Shown piece by piece: positions 31,941-41,195 of a DNA stretch of 64,000 nucleotides. The stretch covers positions 214,898 through 278,897 of the forward strand of contig NZ_JAJIRQ010000009.1 in NCBI RefSeq assembly GCF_025717605.1, written 5' to 3'. Positions within the stretch are counted from its first letter, which is position 1. Every line of letters starts with the position of its first letter. The position numbers were made by a program, and so were the translations under genes. Source of the stretch: Paucibacter sp. TC2R-5. Its GTDB lineage: Bacteria > Pseudomonadota > Gammaproteobacteria > Burkholderiales > Burkholderiaceae_C. Below the pieces are notes generated by a model, which did no database searches, was not told the DNA's origin, and saw only the letters and a program-made list of their open reading frames with translations.

Positions 31941-34700
31941 ATGAATCGCTCTGCCTTAGCAAACTTCCGTCGCCTGCCGCTGCATGTGGCCATTGGCCTG
32001 GCCCTGGCGGCCTGCGCCATCGGCTCGGCCCAGGCCACCACCCGCACCTTCACCGGCGCCAGCGGCGGCTTGTGGAGCGCCACCAGCTCATGGGCGGGTG
32101 GCCTTGGGCCGGTCAATGGCGATGATGCTGTCGTCGGCAGCTCGGGCGCAAGCAGCAGGACAGCGACATTTGCCTCGGTGATGACGGGCGCTGGCCTGAA
32201 TTTGCTGAATCTGGACTACGGCTCGACCATCAATCAGAGCCTCACCGGCAGCGCGATGATCGCCGTGACCGAGACCATCGGCAGCACCCAGGCGCAGACC
32301 TCGACCTACAACCAGTCCGGTGGGTCGAACACGACCGGCCGGCTCTACGTTGGCTACCAGGGCGTGGGCTCGGGCGTCTACAACCTAAGTGGTGGCGCAC
32401 TCAACGTCGGCACGGCCGCTGTGGCGGGTGATGTGGACATCGGCTGGAACACCGGCACCACCGGTGCCTTCAATCAAAGCGCCGGTGCAACGACGGTGCT
32501 GGGCCAATTCCGCGCGGGCTACAACGATCCGAGTACCAGCGGTACCGTGACGCTCAAGGGTGGCAGCTTCAGCGTCCGCGATCAGGTGACGATCGGCGTG
32601 TTCGGCACCGGCAGCTTCACCCAGAGCGGCGGTAGCGCCACCCTCGGCGGGCTGGTGCTGGGCTATCAGCTCGACAGCCGGGGCAAGGGCAGCTACATCC
32701 TCAATAGCAACGACGGCGCGGCCAGCCTCAACAGCGGCGGCTATGTCGATATCGGCGTTGGCGGCGGCAGCAGCAGCTTTACCCAATCGGGCAACACCAC
32801 CCACCAGGTGGCGGGCCGGCTACGGGTAGGCAAGGCGGGCAGCTATACGCTGGACGGCGGGACCTTGAGCGCCGGCAAGCTCATCATCGAAGCCGGCGGC
32901 GTCATCACCCAGACCGGCGGCACGCTGAATCTGGTCAATAGCGCCGATTCCAGCAAGGCCGGCAGCTTCGTCTGGACCGGCGGCCAATTGCACTTCAGCG
33001 GCGACGCGAGCTTTGCCGACGCCAGCCTGCTGGCCCGCAACACCACCCTGACTAGCTCCATGAGCCTGCGCGTCGACGGCATGCTGACGCAGAGCGACAG
33101 CAGCGTGCTGAACCTGGCCGGCGGCCAGTTGCAAGTCGGCAACGCCACGCTGTCTGGCCAGGTCACGGTGGGCCAAGGCAGCACGCTCAGCACCAGCACG
33201 CGCCTGAGCAATGTCGGCAGCCTGCAATTGGCCGGCGGCAACTTGAGCGGCGCCGGCCTGCTGTTCAACGTCACCGAGCTGAACGGCCATGGCCGCATAG
33301 CCGGCACGGGCGGCTTCGTCAACAGCGGCCTGCTGATGCAGAGCGGCGGTGATCTGGTCCTCAACAACACCGGCGCCAACGAGAACCGCGGCGGCTGGAA
33401 CCTCTTGGCCGGGCGGCAACTGGAACTCGGCGAAAACGCCCAGCTGGACAACGCCGGTCAGCTCAATCTGAACGGCGGAGCCGTGGTCGGCAGCGGCGTG
33501 CTGCTCAACACCAGCCTGGGCACCATCAGCGGCAACGGCAGCATCGCCTCGGGCTTCGTCAACTTTGGCAGCCTGGTGGTGGACAAGGGCCAGACCCGCA
33601 TCGACCAAAGCTTTGTCAACAAGGGTCAGATCTTGCTTGGCGCCAACAGCGCCACCCTGGCCGGCGCGCAGATCGGCAACCACGGCCTGATCCAGGGCCT
33701 GGGCCGCATCAACAACGACATCTCCAATATCGACCCCATCGCCGTGATCGAAGCGCAGGGCGGCACTTTGACCTTGGCCGGCCGCATCGTCAGCCCCAAT
33801 AGCGGCCTGCTGAGCGTCGTCAGCGGCGCCAAGCTACTGATCCTGCAAGGTCTGGCCAGCAACGCCGGCAAGATTCAGCTGGCCGGCGGTACCTTGGACA
33901 ACAACGGCTTCGCGCTGAGCAACGAAGTAACGGGAACGCTCAGCGGCTACGGCACGCTGCGCGGCGGCCTGCTCACCAACAAGGGCCAGATCCAGCTGAG
34001 CGGCGGCGCCGCCTCGCCCACTTCGATCTACGCCAATCTGCTGGCTAGCGCGGGCAGCAAGACCATCGTCTCCGGCAGCAGCAATGCCACCTTCTACGGC
34101 AACGTCGATGTGCAAAGCGGCGCCGAACTGCGTGTCTCGACCGGCTCGGTTGTGACCTTCTTCGGCGACGTGCAGCAACGCACCGGCTCCAAATTCACAG
34201 GCGCAGGTTCAAAGCGTTTCGAAGGCACCTTGACAGTCGGCGCTTCGCCCGGCCTGGGTACCGACGAAGGCGATGTCGAGTTCGGTGAAAGCAGCAGCTA
34301 CCTGGCCGAGATCGGCGGTATCAGCGCCTGCACCTTGCGCTGCGGCAGCGATGAAGCCTTCAAGAACAACAGCTTCGACAAATACATCGTCGCGGGCAAT
34401 CTGAGCCTGAACGGTACGCTCAAGCTGACGTCCTGGAACGGCTTTGTGGCGCAAAAAGGCCAGAGCTTCGACCTGCTGGATTGGGGCACACTGACCGGTA
34501 CATTTGCCGACATTGACGCCTCAGGCTTCAAGCTCGCGGCGGGCACGCAGTTGGACTTCAGCCAGCTCTACACCAATGGCAGTATTTCGGTGACGGTGGC
34601 TGCCGTGCCGGAACCGGCATCGTTAGCGCTGTGGCTTGCCGGGCTGGGCGCATTGGGCAGCGTCGTAAGGCGTCGCCGCTTGGCATCAAAGGCAGGCTGA
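31941..34700 (+). CDS. Large PEP-CTERM beta-solenoid-like surface protein
   Basis: 919 aa from the ATG at 31941 (AGGA about 10 bases upstream). Signal peptide ends SAQA. The opening TRTFTGASGGLWSATSSWAGG is a common start of autotransporter- or PEP-CTERM-type repeat proteins. Residues about 60-780 are irregular 20-30 aa repeats rich in Gly, Ser, Asn and Leu (for example FTQSGGSATLGGLVLG, LQLAGGNLSGAGLL), predicting a right-handed beta-helix. Before the end comes a compact domain with two Cys (ISACTLRCGSDEAF). The C terminus is VPEPASLALWLAGLG followed by RRRRLASKAG, a PEP-CTERM sorting signal. Likely a matrix or surface protein. Confidence 0.88.
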   Translation: MNRSALANFRRLPLHVAIGLALAACAIGSAQATTRTFTGASGGLWSATSSWAGGLGPVNGDDAVVGSSGASSRTATFASVMTGAGLNLLNLDYGSTINQSLTGSAMIAVTETIGSTQAQTSTYNQSGGSNTTGRLYVGYQGVGSGVYNLSGGALNVGTAAVAGDVDIGWNTGTTGAFNQSAGATTVLGQFRAGYNDPSTSGTVTLKGGSFSVRDQVTIGVFGTGSFTQSGGSATLGGLVLGYQLDSRGKGSYILNSNDGAASLNSGGYVDIGVGGGSSSFTQSGNTTHQVAGRLRVGKAGSYTLDGGTLSAGKLIIEAGGVITQTGGTLNLVNSADSSKAGSFVWTGGQLHFSGDASFADASLLARNTTLTSSMSLRVDGMLTQSDSSVLNLAGGQLQVGNATLSGQVTVGQGSTLSTSTRLSNVGSLQLAGGNLSGAGLLFNVTELNGHGRIAGTGGFVNSGLLMQSGGDLVLNNTGANENRGGWNLLAGRQLELGENAQLDNAGQLNLNGGAVVGSGVLLNTSLGTISGNGSIASGFVNFGSLVVDKGQTRIDQSFVNKGQILLGANSATLAGAQIGNHGLIQGLGRINNDISNIDPIAVIEAQGGTLTLAGRIVSPNSGLLSVVSGAKLLILQGLASNAGKIQLAGGTLDNNGFALSNEVTGTLSGYGTLRGGLLTNKGQIQLSGGAASPTSIYANLLASAGSKTIVSGSSNATFYGNVDVQSGAELRVSTGSVVTFFGDVQQRTGSKFTGAGSKRFEGTLTVGASPGLGTDEGDVEFGESSSYLAEIGGISACTLRCGSDEAFKNNSFDKYIVAGNLSLNGTLKLTSWNGFVAQKGQSFDLLDWGTLTGTFADIDASGFKLAAGTQLDFSQLYTNGSISVTVAAVPEPASLALWLAGLGALGSVVRRRRLASKAG

Positions 34701-34780
34701 TCCCGCCACTCGGGCGCGAGCGATGGCCTCAGCGGCACCGTTTGCGCCCAGCAGCAAGGATGCTGCCGGGGCAGACTTAT

Positions 34781-35159
34781 TCAATTGCCGAAATCAAGAT
34801 CCTGCACGGACTTCAGGCGGCCGTCCTCAAAGATCAGCAATTGCATGAACTGCTGGGGTCCGAAGTTGTAGACCCCTTCTTCGATGCTGACCTGGATCTC
34901 GCGCTCGACCTCCACCGAGTTGCCGATCGCGCCCGCCCGCTTGCATGGTCGTCGCTTGCTGGTATTCGCGCACCCGGATGATGCGCCGCTCCAGGCGCGC
35001 GTCCCGCGTGCTGGGCGGGCCGCATTTCTTCAGCACCTCGGCCTTGTGCAGGCCGGCGTCGATGACGTAGGAGTTGCGCCGAAAAGCCCAGGCCGAAGGT
35101 GCGTGAGTAAACAGGCTCAATGCCAAACAGGCGGCGACCACTAGGGGTTTGCTTGTCAT
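34781..35159 (-). pseudogene. DUF2845-family exported protein, frameshifted
   Basis: The minus strand starts at 35159 with a signal peptide (ends AWA) and runs AFRRNSYVIDAGLHKAEVLKKCGPP, the DUF2845 start with its conserved Lys-Cys-Gly-x-Pro. At about 34945, in a GC run, the frame must shift by one base to continue as AIGNSVEVEREIQVSIEEGVYNFGPQQ and FMQLLIFEDGRLKSVQDL, ending at 34781. With the shift corrected the length is normal for the family (about 125 aa). It could be a recent pseudogene or a sequencing indel. Confidence 0.75.
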
Positions 35160-35196
35160 CGATTCAACCATCGACTCGATACCCTCAAGCCCGCAC

Positions 35197-35397
35197 CTAG
35201 CCCTGACCGAGCACCACCCATTTCAGCGAGGTCAAACCCTCCAAACCGACGAGGCCGCGCGCATGCAGCTTGTCGGTCTAGATACCGATTTCCGTACCCA
35301 GGCCGTACTCGAATACATCGGCAAAGCGGGTGCTGGTGTTGACCATCACGCGGGCCGAATCAACCTCGTGCAGGAAGCACATCGCTAAAGCGTGGTT
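35197..35397 (-). pseudogene. proA: 3' fragment of gamma-glutamyl phosphate reductase with nonsense codon
   Basis: The minus strand reads [35 protein letters not shown], then TAG (35278-35280), then TDKLHARGLVGLEGLTSLKW and VVLGQG-stop. This is the ProA C terminus, where the TAG replaces the Ser of the family's EIGISTDKLHARGP motif. Only the last sixth of the gene remains. It lies upstream of the DUF2845 remnant and downstream of repeat copy B. A functional proA must exist elsewhere if the cell makes proline this way. Confidence 0.85.
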
Positions 35398-35995
35398 GGC
35401 GCGCCAGCGAAAATACTGAGGGTCAGGTCTTTTGTCGTTCCCGTTTGCCGACAGCTTGCAAGGGCAGGTGTATGCGGGTCCATTCTTGTTTTTTGTCATT
35501 GCCGGCAACAACTTCGAACGGCAGCTCCGGGCACCGTGCTGGCGCCACCCACTGCGCATCCGAATGACAGCAGCTGACCTGGAGCGTGAGGCCGCAACAT
35601 CGCCCGTAAGCCGACGTTGACCAAAACGGTCGGCGAACCGAACGTCAGCTTTGCGGCGCCTGTTCGAACTGTTGGCCTGGAGCAGGCCCGGACATTTCGA
35701 GGTCACGGCCCGCGTAGCAACTCGGTGCCCATTGATGCCACTGGGGATCGGCACCCTGACACCGGCACGCCGATTGGCTCACCCCAGGCGGCGAAGGGCG
35801 CTGCCGCCTAGCCGTCGGGGACGAGCACCGCGTCCTACAGACTCGCCGGAATCGATTTGAAACCGTTCAGTGGTCCGCCATCGAACCAATACCGCCGCGC
35901 AGTATCAGGCGCCGAGTCTGACACTGCGTGGGTGGACGGGTTGGCGCTGCTGCTGTCCTCCATCTGGTCGAAATCTTTGGACATCGCGCAGACCT
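35398..35995. other. Intergenic region containing repeat copy B
   Basis: No gene supported. Most of the segment is taken by repeat copy B and related degenerate flanks. Confidence 0.55.
35529..35741 (+). repeat. Interspersed repeat, copy B
   Basis: About 213 bp. Matches copy A from its first bases (GGGCACCGTGCTGGCGCC through ATCCGAATGACA) to the core (GTTGACCAAAACGGTC, CGAACGTCAGCTTTGCGGC) and tail (ACTCGGTGCCCATTG). Confidence 0.85.
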
Positions 35996-37468
35996 CTATT
36001 TAACTTCGACGATATTGCCCATCTTCCACGAGCGGTCGAAAAAGGCCTTGGTCGGTGAGTACCAGCGGAAGTAGGCGAAGAAGCCCTTTTTCGGGTTGGT
36101 CTGGACCCAGTTGGCTTCGGGCACGCCGGCAGGCTTCTTCGCAGAGAAGACCAGGCGCACGGAGCCGTCGGCGCTCTTGACGAGGGGCTGCCGACTGTTG
36201 ACCTCGGTCTTGCCCTGTGGGTTCACGATCATGCAGCGCGTGTCGTTGTCGTACAGCACGACCGACCAGAAGTTCAGCATCGGCACGTCCTTGGGTACGA
36301 CCAACTCGTAGGCCTTGCCGCCGTCCAACCACTTTCCGGCGCCGTCCTTGTAGGCAGCAAGGTACTGGATGCCGGCATCGACAAGGTTTTGCGTGCTGGC
36401 TTCGGTGACCGTGATGGCCTCGTAGGTGTAGGCGGTGCGCGCGTCGATCTCCATGTGGCTCTTGGCCATCTGGTCGAGCGGGCTTTGCATGAAGAGGATG
36501 TACTGCCACTGTGACTTCGGATCGTCCGACCAGTGTTTGACAGGATTGGGCTTGGCGAAGCTGTTGCCCATCGCCCAGGTTTCGCCCACCAGCGCCGCTT
36601 TCTCGAGCACCTTTTGCTGCACGGCGCTCGGCGCGAAGGGTTTGCCCTTCTCCAGCCCCAAGTTCTTTAGTCCCTGCAGGACAGCCATGTCGCGCTCTTC
36701 GATGGGATTGAGCTGGATCGCCTGATGAACTACTTTCCAGTACTCGAGCCCCCGGGGCTGGTGACCCTTCCAGTTATTGTTCGGCGCTTCAAAGACCCGG
36801 ATCGTGGACTCCTTGCCCAGGCCGTGGATCTTGTGCGCGTTGAGGATGCGCTGGCCTTCGACCGGGTCCGGGGTCAGGATGCGGGTGCCGATAAAGACCG
36901 TGCTGGTCTTGGACGTGACCACGTAGTCTGCGCCGTGATTCTCAGGGACCTTGGTGCCCGCCAGTACGATCAGGAACTTGCCGCCCTTGCCGCGATCCGG
37001 GCCGACCATGCCGGTATCCGAGACAGTCCGCTGCCAGAGGTCGTTGATCCCGCCGCCGGTCGGCCCGGGCGGCACCTCGTACATCAGCAGGCCGCCGGTG
37101 TCGCTCAACTCCGCGAATGTGATGACGTAGGTCGTCGTGTCGTTCGCAGTGATGATGGGCATTTTCTGCGCCGTGGTGCGGTAAACGATCAGATCGCCCG
37201 CCTTGCCGCCGAGCGGGCCGAAGTGCCCGTTGCGCCACTGCATCATGCCGATCGCAGGCACGAAGTGGATGTAGGCCTGCACGGCGCGCTGGAAGTCGAT
37301 TTCCTCCTGAACGTGTTTGACGGTTTGGTCGGTTGGGTAGCCATTTGCTTCGAACTCGAGCACCCCGGAGCGGGTTTCTTGGCGCCCGTGCAACTGGGCG
37401 TTGGCGACGGGCATCCAGGCGGCGAGCGCGCAGACGCAGGCGGTAGCAAGAGAGCTTTTCAGTTTCAT
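35996..37468 (-). CDS. DUF1254/DUF1214 domain exported protein (second of pair)
   Basis: 490 aa with signal peptide ending ANAQ. An N-terminal DUF1254 domain (AVQAYIHFVPAIGMM, PIITANDTTTYVITFAELSDTGGLLMYEVPPGPTGGG) and a C-terminal DUF1214 domain (KDVPMLNFWSVVLYDNDTR, ANWVQTNPKKGFFAYFRWYSPTKAFFDRSW) are both complete. The family is widespread, periplasmic and poorly characterised. It follows another DUF1254 protein on the same strand 58 bp away, so they likely form an operon. Confidence 0.88.
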   Translation of the reverse strand: MKLKSSLATACVCALAAWMPVANAQLHGRQETRSGVLEFEANGYPTDQTVKHVQEEIDFQRAVQAYIHFVPAIGMMQWRNGHFGPLGGKAGDLIVYRTTAQKMPIITANDTTTYVITFAELSDTGGLLMYEVPPGPTGGGINDLWQRTVSDTGMVGPDRGKGGKFLIVLAGTKVPENHGADYVVTSKTSTVFIGTRILTPDPVEGQRILNAHKIHGLGKESTIRVFEAPNNNWKGHQPRGLEYWKVVHQAIQLNPIEERDMAVLQGLKNLGLEKGKPFAPSAVQQKVLEKAALVGETWAMGNSFAKPNPVKHWSDDPKSQWQYILFMQSPLDQMAKSHMEIDARTAYTYEAITVTEASTQNLVDAGIQYLAAYKDGAGKWLDGGKAYELVVPKDVPMLNFWSVVLYDNDTRCMIVNPQGKTEVNSRQPLVKSADGSVRLVFSAKKPAGVPEANWVQTNPKKGFFAYFRWYSPTKAFFDRSWKMGNIVEVK

Positions 37469-37526
37469 GGGCTTGATCTCGGTGGGCTGGGAAGGGCTTG
37501 GTGCGATTGTTCTGATGTTGTCGGGC

Positions 37527-38933
37527 TTAGCGCTTAATCACCGGCGGTGGCGTCCAGTCGCCCGTCAAGATCGCCGCTTTCGGCGAATAGTGTCGGGTGA
37601 CGAGATAGAAGCGCCCCTTGGGCGCGGGGAGCCAGTTCGCGCGCTCACGCGGATCGGTCGGCGCTTCAGCCTGAAGGAAGACCTCAAGCGACCCATCCTT
37701 GCCGTACACCATGCCCTGGGTGCGGTCGCCGACCGAGTAGCGGTTGATGGGATTGGGCACAAAGATCTGCGTCTCGGCCGAGTACATCGTCACCGACCAG
37801 AACGCGTTGACCGGCGGTTGGGGGGAAAACTTGATGACGTATCGGTTTTGCCCGTCGAGCGGCGCACTTTTACCGTCGAAGAAGGCGACATCGTAGGTGC
37901 TGATCTCTTTCGGGTTCCACAGCAGCCCGAGCATCGCAGCGCCAGCCGCGAACACGGGATCGCCGCTGATCCGCTTGTCGAGACGGGCGAGTTGCCAGTT
38001 GTTGACGATCGGCACGAGGCGCGGCATGCGCTCCGCAATGATCCGGTGCGCATCCGCCGTGGCCCGCTCGAGGCCGCGTCGCGCCTGAGGCGAGAGTTTG
38101 TCCCAGTCGAACCCGGCTGCCGGGTCCATCCCGATCTCGCGCAGCCAGCCCACCATCGCTTCGTCCATTGGGTTGCCAATGCGCGGCGAGAACCGTAGCA
38201 GCGTGTTCAGCGACGTGAAGTAGGCCTTCGCGTCGGTCAGTTCGGCCCGGGTGAAGCGCGGGAAGTCTGCCGGGTCGGGCTTGGGTCGCGCGACGTTGGT
38301 CGCGCCCCACTGGCTCAACGGGACGAGACGAACCTGTTTCTGCAGCGCGACCGCTCCCGGCAGATCGGCGTCGCCGTTCACGGCGAAGCGGGGGAGCATC
38401 CAGCCGATCGGCGTGCCCATGTCGATCCGCTTCACGCCCTCGGGCAGCACGCCCTGCCATCCGGGTGGGCATAAGGCGAAGGCGCCGCCGCGCGCGCCGA
38501 CGGTGTCCCACGACAGGTTGGCATCGAAGTCGTGCCGCAAGTCGCTGATCGGGACCCAGTACTGGCGCGTCGTCGGCGGGATTGCGATGATGATCGGCTC
38601 CTTGCGTAGGTCGAGAAAGGCGCGCGAGTAGATCGTGTCGTTGTTCGGGGTGATAACCCAATCATCCTTGCTCGTGATCAGACGATCGAATGCGAAGAAC
38701 TCGTTCACCGTCCGGTCGTGGCCGCGCTTGGGGTCGAAGGACGTTTCCCATAACGTTCGGTAGAGGTCCATCATCGGAAAGCCGTTGATGTATGTTTGGA
38801 CCCCGGTGGCGTAGGCGAGCGCCTCGTCTTGGGCTGGCTCAGCGGTTCGCGCCGGCGTGACTGCGGCGGTCGCGGCGACCGCGAACAGCAGGCTGGTCAA
38901 GATTGCAGCGGCGCATCTCTGCACGAGTGACAT
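37527..38933 (-). CDS. DUF1254/DUF1214 domain exported protein (first of pair)
   Basis: 468 aa from the ATG at 38933, strongly supported by AAGGAGA upstream. Signal peptide ends ATAA or RTAEP. DUF1254: YINGFPMMDLYRTLWETSF, WVITPNNDTIYSRAFLDLRKEPIIIAIPP and RQYWVPISDLRHDFDANLSW. DUF1214: VNAFWSVTMYSAETQIFVPNPINRYSVGDR and APKGRFYLVTRHYSPKAAIL. Diverged from its downstream neighbour, so the pair is an old duplication or two recruited paralogues. No enzymatic role can be assigned. Confidence 0.88.
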   Translation of the reverse strand: MSLVQRCAAAILTSLLFAVAATAAVTPARTAEPAQDEALAYATGVQTYINGFPMMDLYRTLWETSFDPKRGHDRTVNEFFAFDRLITSKDDWVITPNNDTIYSRAFLDLRKEPIIIAIPPTTRQYWVPISDLRHDFDANLSWDTVGARGGAFALCPPGWQGVLPEGVKRIDMGTPIGWMLPRFAVNGDADLPGAVALQKQVRLVPLSQWGATNVARPKPDPADFPRFTRAELTDAKAYFTSLNTLLRFSPRIGNPMDEAMVGWLREIGMDPAAGFDWDKLSPQARRGLERATADAHRIIAERMPRLVPIVNNWQLARLDKRISGDPVFAAGAAMLGLLWNPKEISTYDVAFFDGKSAPLDGQNRYVIKFSPQPPVNAFWSVTMYSAETQIFVPNPINRYSVGDRTQGMVYGKDGSLEVFLQAEAPTDPRERANWLPAPKGRFYLVTRHYSPKAAILTGDWTPPPVIKR

Positions 38934-39082
38934 GGATGTCTCCTTGTTGACTGGCGGTTCAGTAGCGGTGCGAATCGCCCGCTGCTTGGGCTTGTACCAC
39001 GGGGTTGGGACGAGCTGCAATCAAAGCAAGACGGTCGGCGCCAGCGCACTCAGCCTTCCAGCATCGGGCGATCTCGCGCGAT

Positions 39083-39225
39083 GGGCGACTGCAATGGGCA
39101 CGGAGTTGCCAAGCAGTCAGTGCCTTCGAAATGTCCGGGCCTGCGCTTGGCCGACATTCTTAACAAGTGCCGCATAGCTGACGTTCGGTTCGCCGACTGT
39201 TTTGGCCAACTGCGGTGCCGGACAG
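39083..39225 (-). repeat. Interspersed repeat, copy C (inverted)
   Basis: Read on the minus strand it gives CGGTTGGCC-type hairpin sequence, GTCGGCGAACCGAACGTCAG, CTATGCGGC, GCGCAGGCCCGGACATTTCG and AACTCCGTGCCCATTGC, collinear with copies A and B. It lies just upstream of the first DUF1254 gene, facing copy B across the pair. The rest of the 38934-39387 gap holds no supported gene. Confidence 0.8.
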
Positions 39226-39387
39226 CTTCTTTGCGGCGGCGTCCGCATCAACGTGAGAGGCTGAGAACTTTTTACTGCGCTTCTGATCCCGCAACTCGCC
39301 GGCTCATCGCAAAACGCTGGCCCCTTATCGGGCACTTGGCTATCGTGCGACACATCGCCTCGCCGGGCCTACCGAAGCACTCTTGTT

Positions 39388-40233
39388 ATGCGCACTCTCA
39401 TCTTGTCCTTCATTGTCAGCAGCATTCTGTTTGCCGGTGCGCCGGCCCCGGCCCGTGCCGACGCCGGCGCAGTGGCAACAGCACTGCAAAAGACGGTGGA
39501 GCGCGTCGGGCAGCGCCAGGTCGAGTATGTGTTGACGCGCCGCGACGGGCCGACGGTGGTGTTTGAGCATGGCCTGGGCGGCGATGTGCATAAATGGGCG
39601 AAGGTGTTCCCCGTGATCGCTCAGGACCATCAGGCCTTTGCTTACAGCCGTGCCGGAAATGGCAAAAGCGAGGGCCGCAGCGCCGCAAGAGACGGTGCCC
39701 ACGCGGTTGCGGAGCTGCGCCAGTTGCTGCGTGAGAAGGGTTTGCCACCGCCCTATGTGCTGGTGGGTCACTCGCTAGGCGGGCTCTATATGCAGTGGTA
39801 TGAGCGTCAGTATCCGGACGAGGTCAGCGCCTTGGTGCTGATCGATTCGGTCTATCCCAATATCCTGGGCCTGCTGCAAACCAGCTCCTTCTTCCAGTCG
39901 GCCTCGCGCTGGGTGGCCAAGTCGCTATGGCTGCCGGCCGTCGGTGGATCACCCGGTGAAGTGGATGGCATTGAGGCGACCGCAAGGGCGGTACTCAGCC
40001 TGCAAGCGCCGCTTGGCAAGCCGGTGGTGGTGCTGCGGGCCAGCTCGCCAATGCTGGATTTCAACGAACCCCGTGACTACTTTGAACAGATCCTTCCAGG
40101 CGCGCGCGTCGAGCGTGTCAGCGGCGGGCATTACCTTCAGCTGGACGCGCCGGAGGCCGTGATTCAGGCCATCCGCAGCGTCATGCCGGAAAGGGCAGGC
40201 CGCGCTGCGGCACCAGGGTCGACGCGGATTTAG
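39388..40233 (+). CDS. Exported alpha/beta hydrolase
   Basis: 281 aa. Signal peptide ends ARADA. Alpha/beta hydrolase fold: VVFEHGLGGDVHKWAKV (oxyanion region), AYSRAGNGKS, nucleophile elbow VLVGHSLGGLYMQWYERQYP (GHSLG), an acid candidate after VVVLRASSPMLDF, and His in SGGHYLQLDAPEAV. Periplasmic or secreted esterase-like enzyme, substrate unknown. Its last 53 bp overlap the convergent acetyltransferase gene. Confidence 0.88.
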   Translation: MRTLILSFIVSSILFAGAPAPARADAGAVATALQKTVERVGQRQVEYVLTRRDGPTVVFEHGLGGDVHKWAKVFPVIAQDHQAFAYSRAGNGKSEGRSAARDGAHAVAELRQLLREKGLPPPYVLVGHSLGGLYMQWYERQYPDEVSALVLIDSVYPNILGLLQTSSFFQSASRWVAKSLWLPAVGGSPGEVDGIEATARAVLSLQAPLGKPVVVLRASSPMLDFNEPRDYFEQILPGARVERVSGGHYLQLDAPEAVIQAIRSVMPERAGRAAAPGSTRI

Positions 40234-40762
40234 GGCCGGCCGTTTGATCTGCTCGATCTGGATTCGGCAAGCGGAAAATATCACGCTCCAGTCCGTCAGG
40301 GAAACTCCACCGCTGCTGGAATTCACCATCAAGGCTCAGCACCAAGGCGCGGGCGCTCGCGTTGGAATCATTCATATACGTTTCAACAGCCGGCCAGCCG
40401 AGCACCTCGTAGGCGTGCGATATCACTGCAAGCGAGGCTTCCTTCGCAAGCCCTTGACCGCGGGCTTGCGGAAGCAGCCACCAGGTCAATTCACGTGGCC
40501 ATCCTTTGCTCTGCCAGAAGCCACAAACCCCGACGATTTGTTGGTCAACCTTCTGCTGAACAGCCCAAACACCAAAACCTTGCAAGTACCAAGTCCCTAG
40601 ATCTGCGGCCAAGCGTGCCCAGGCCGCTCCGGCACTCAAGGGTCCACCGTAGTTGGCCGAGGCCTTGGCATCCGTATAGAAGGCTTGGTAGGCAGGTTCA
40701 CAGCTTTGGTCTAGCGGGATAAGGGAGAGGCGCTCAGTGCGCAAAGTCGGAATATGCAACAT
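40181..40762 (-). CDS. GNAT-family N-acetyltransferase (RimJ/RimL type)
   Basis: 193 aa. Starts LHIPTLRTERLSLIPL, the usual RimJ-like opening; acetyl-CoA-binding loop QARGQGLAKEASLAVISHAYE (R/QxxGxG/A), then YMNDSNASARALVLSLDGEFQQRWSFPDGLERDIFRLP. Substrate unknown. The C-terminal tail past RLPNPD overlaps the convergent hydrolase gene and may be a non-conserved extension. Confidence 0.88.
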   Translation of the reverse strand: MLHIPTLRTERLSLIPLDQSCEPAYQAFYTDAKASANYGGPLSAGAAWARLAADLGTWYLQGFGVWAVQQKVDQQIVGVCGFWQSKGWPRELTWWLLPQARGQGLAKEASLAVISHAYEVLGWPAVETYMNDSNASARALVLSLDGEFQQRWSFPDGLERDIFRLPNPDRADQTAGPKSASTLVPQRGLPFPA

Positions 40763-40763
40763 G

Positions 40764-41195
40764 TCAATTCGTGGTTGGAGGCCCTTTGAGCTCGACTAGA
40801 TTGCCTTCAGGGTCATGGATATAGAGTGAAAGTCCATCGCCTTCGGCACCAAAGTTTTCTTCTGCTGGGCCAAGAGGCTTGATCCCGTAAACAGCAAGAT
40901 GAGCAAGCAAGGGTAGTTCTTGAAAAGGTTCAACTCTTAGGCATAGATGATCTAGATTGCGGCCCTCAGAACCTGCTCCGGCCCCTCCTCGGCGCCCTAG
41001 TACACCGTCGATGCTTACCAGATCGATCATCGATGTACCGGCCCGAAGATGCACCAACCCAAGGTCATCGCGACGCTTGACTATGGAACAGCCCAACACC
41101 GACTCATAAAACGAGATGGACCGGGTCAGGTCACTGACCCGCAAAACAAGATGATCAATTCTTTGAACGCTGAAAGACGTCAACATACTCGCCAA
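40764..41195 (-). CDS. VOC/glyoxalase-family protein
   Basis: 143 aa (the ATG at 41186 is an alternative start). Two beta-alpha-beta-beta-beta halves: IDHLVLRVSDLTRSISFYESVLG and NLDHLCLRVEPF..., ending LSLYIHDPEGNLVELKGPP with the metal-ligand Glu. Similar to small dioxygenase-superfamily proteins of unknown substrate. It ends 1 bp from the acetyltransferase start, so the two are cotranscribed. Confidence 0.88.
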   Translation of the reverse strand: MASMLTSFSVQRIDHLVLRVSDLTRSISFYESVLGCSIVKRRDDLGLVHLRAGTSMIDLVSIDGVLGRRGGAGAGSEGRNLDHLCLRVEPFQELPLLAHLAVYGIKPLGPAEENFGAEGDGLSLYIHDPEGNLVELKGPPTTN

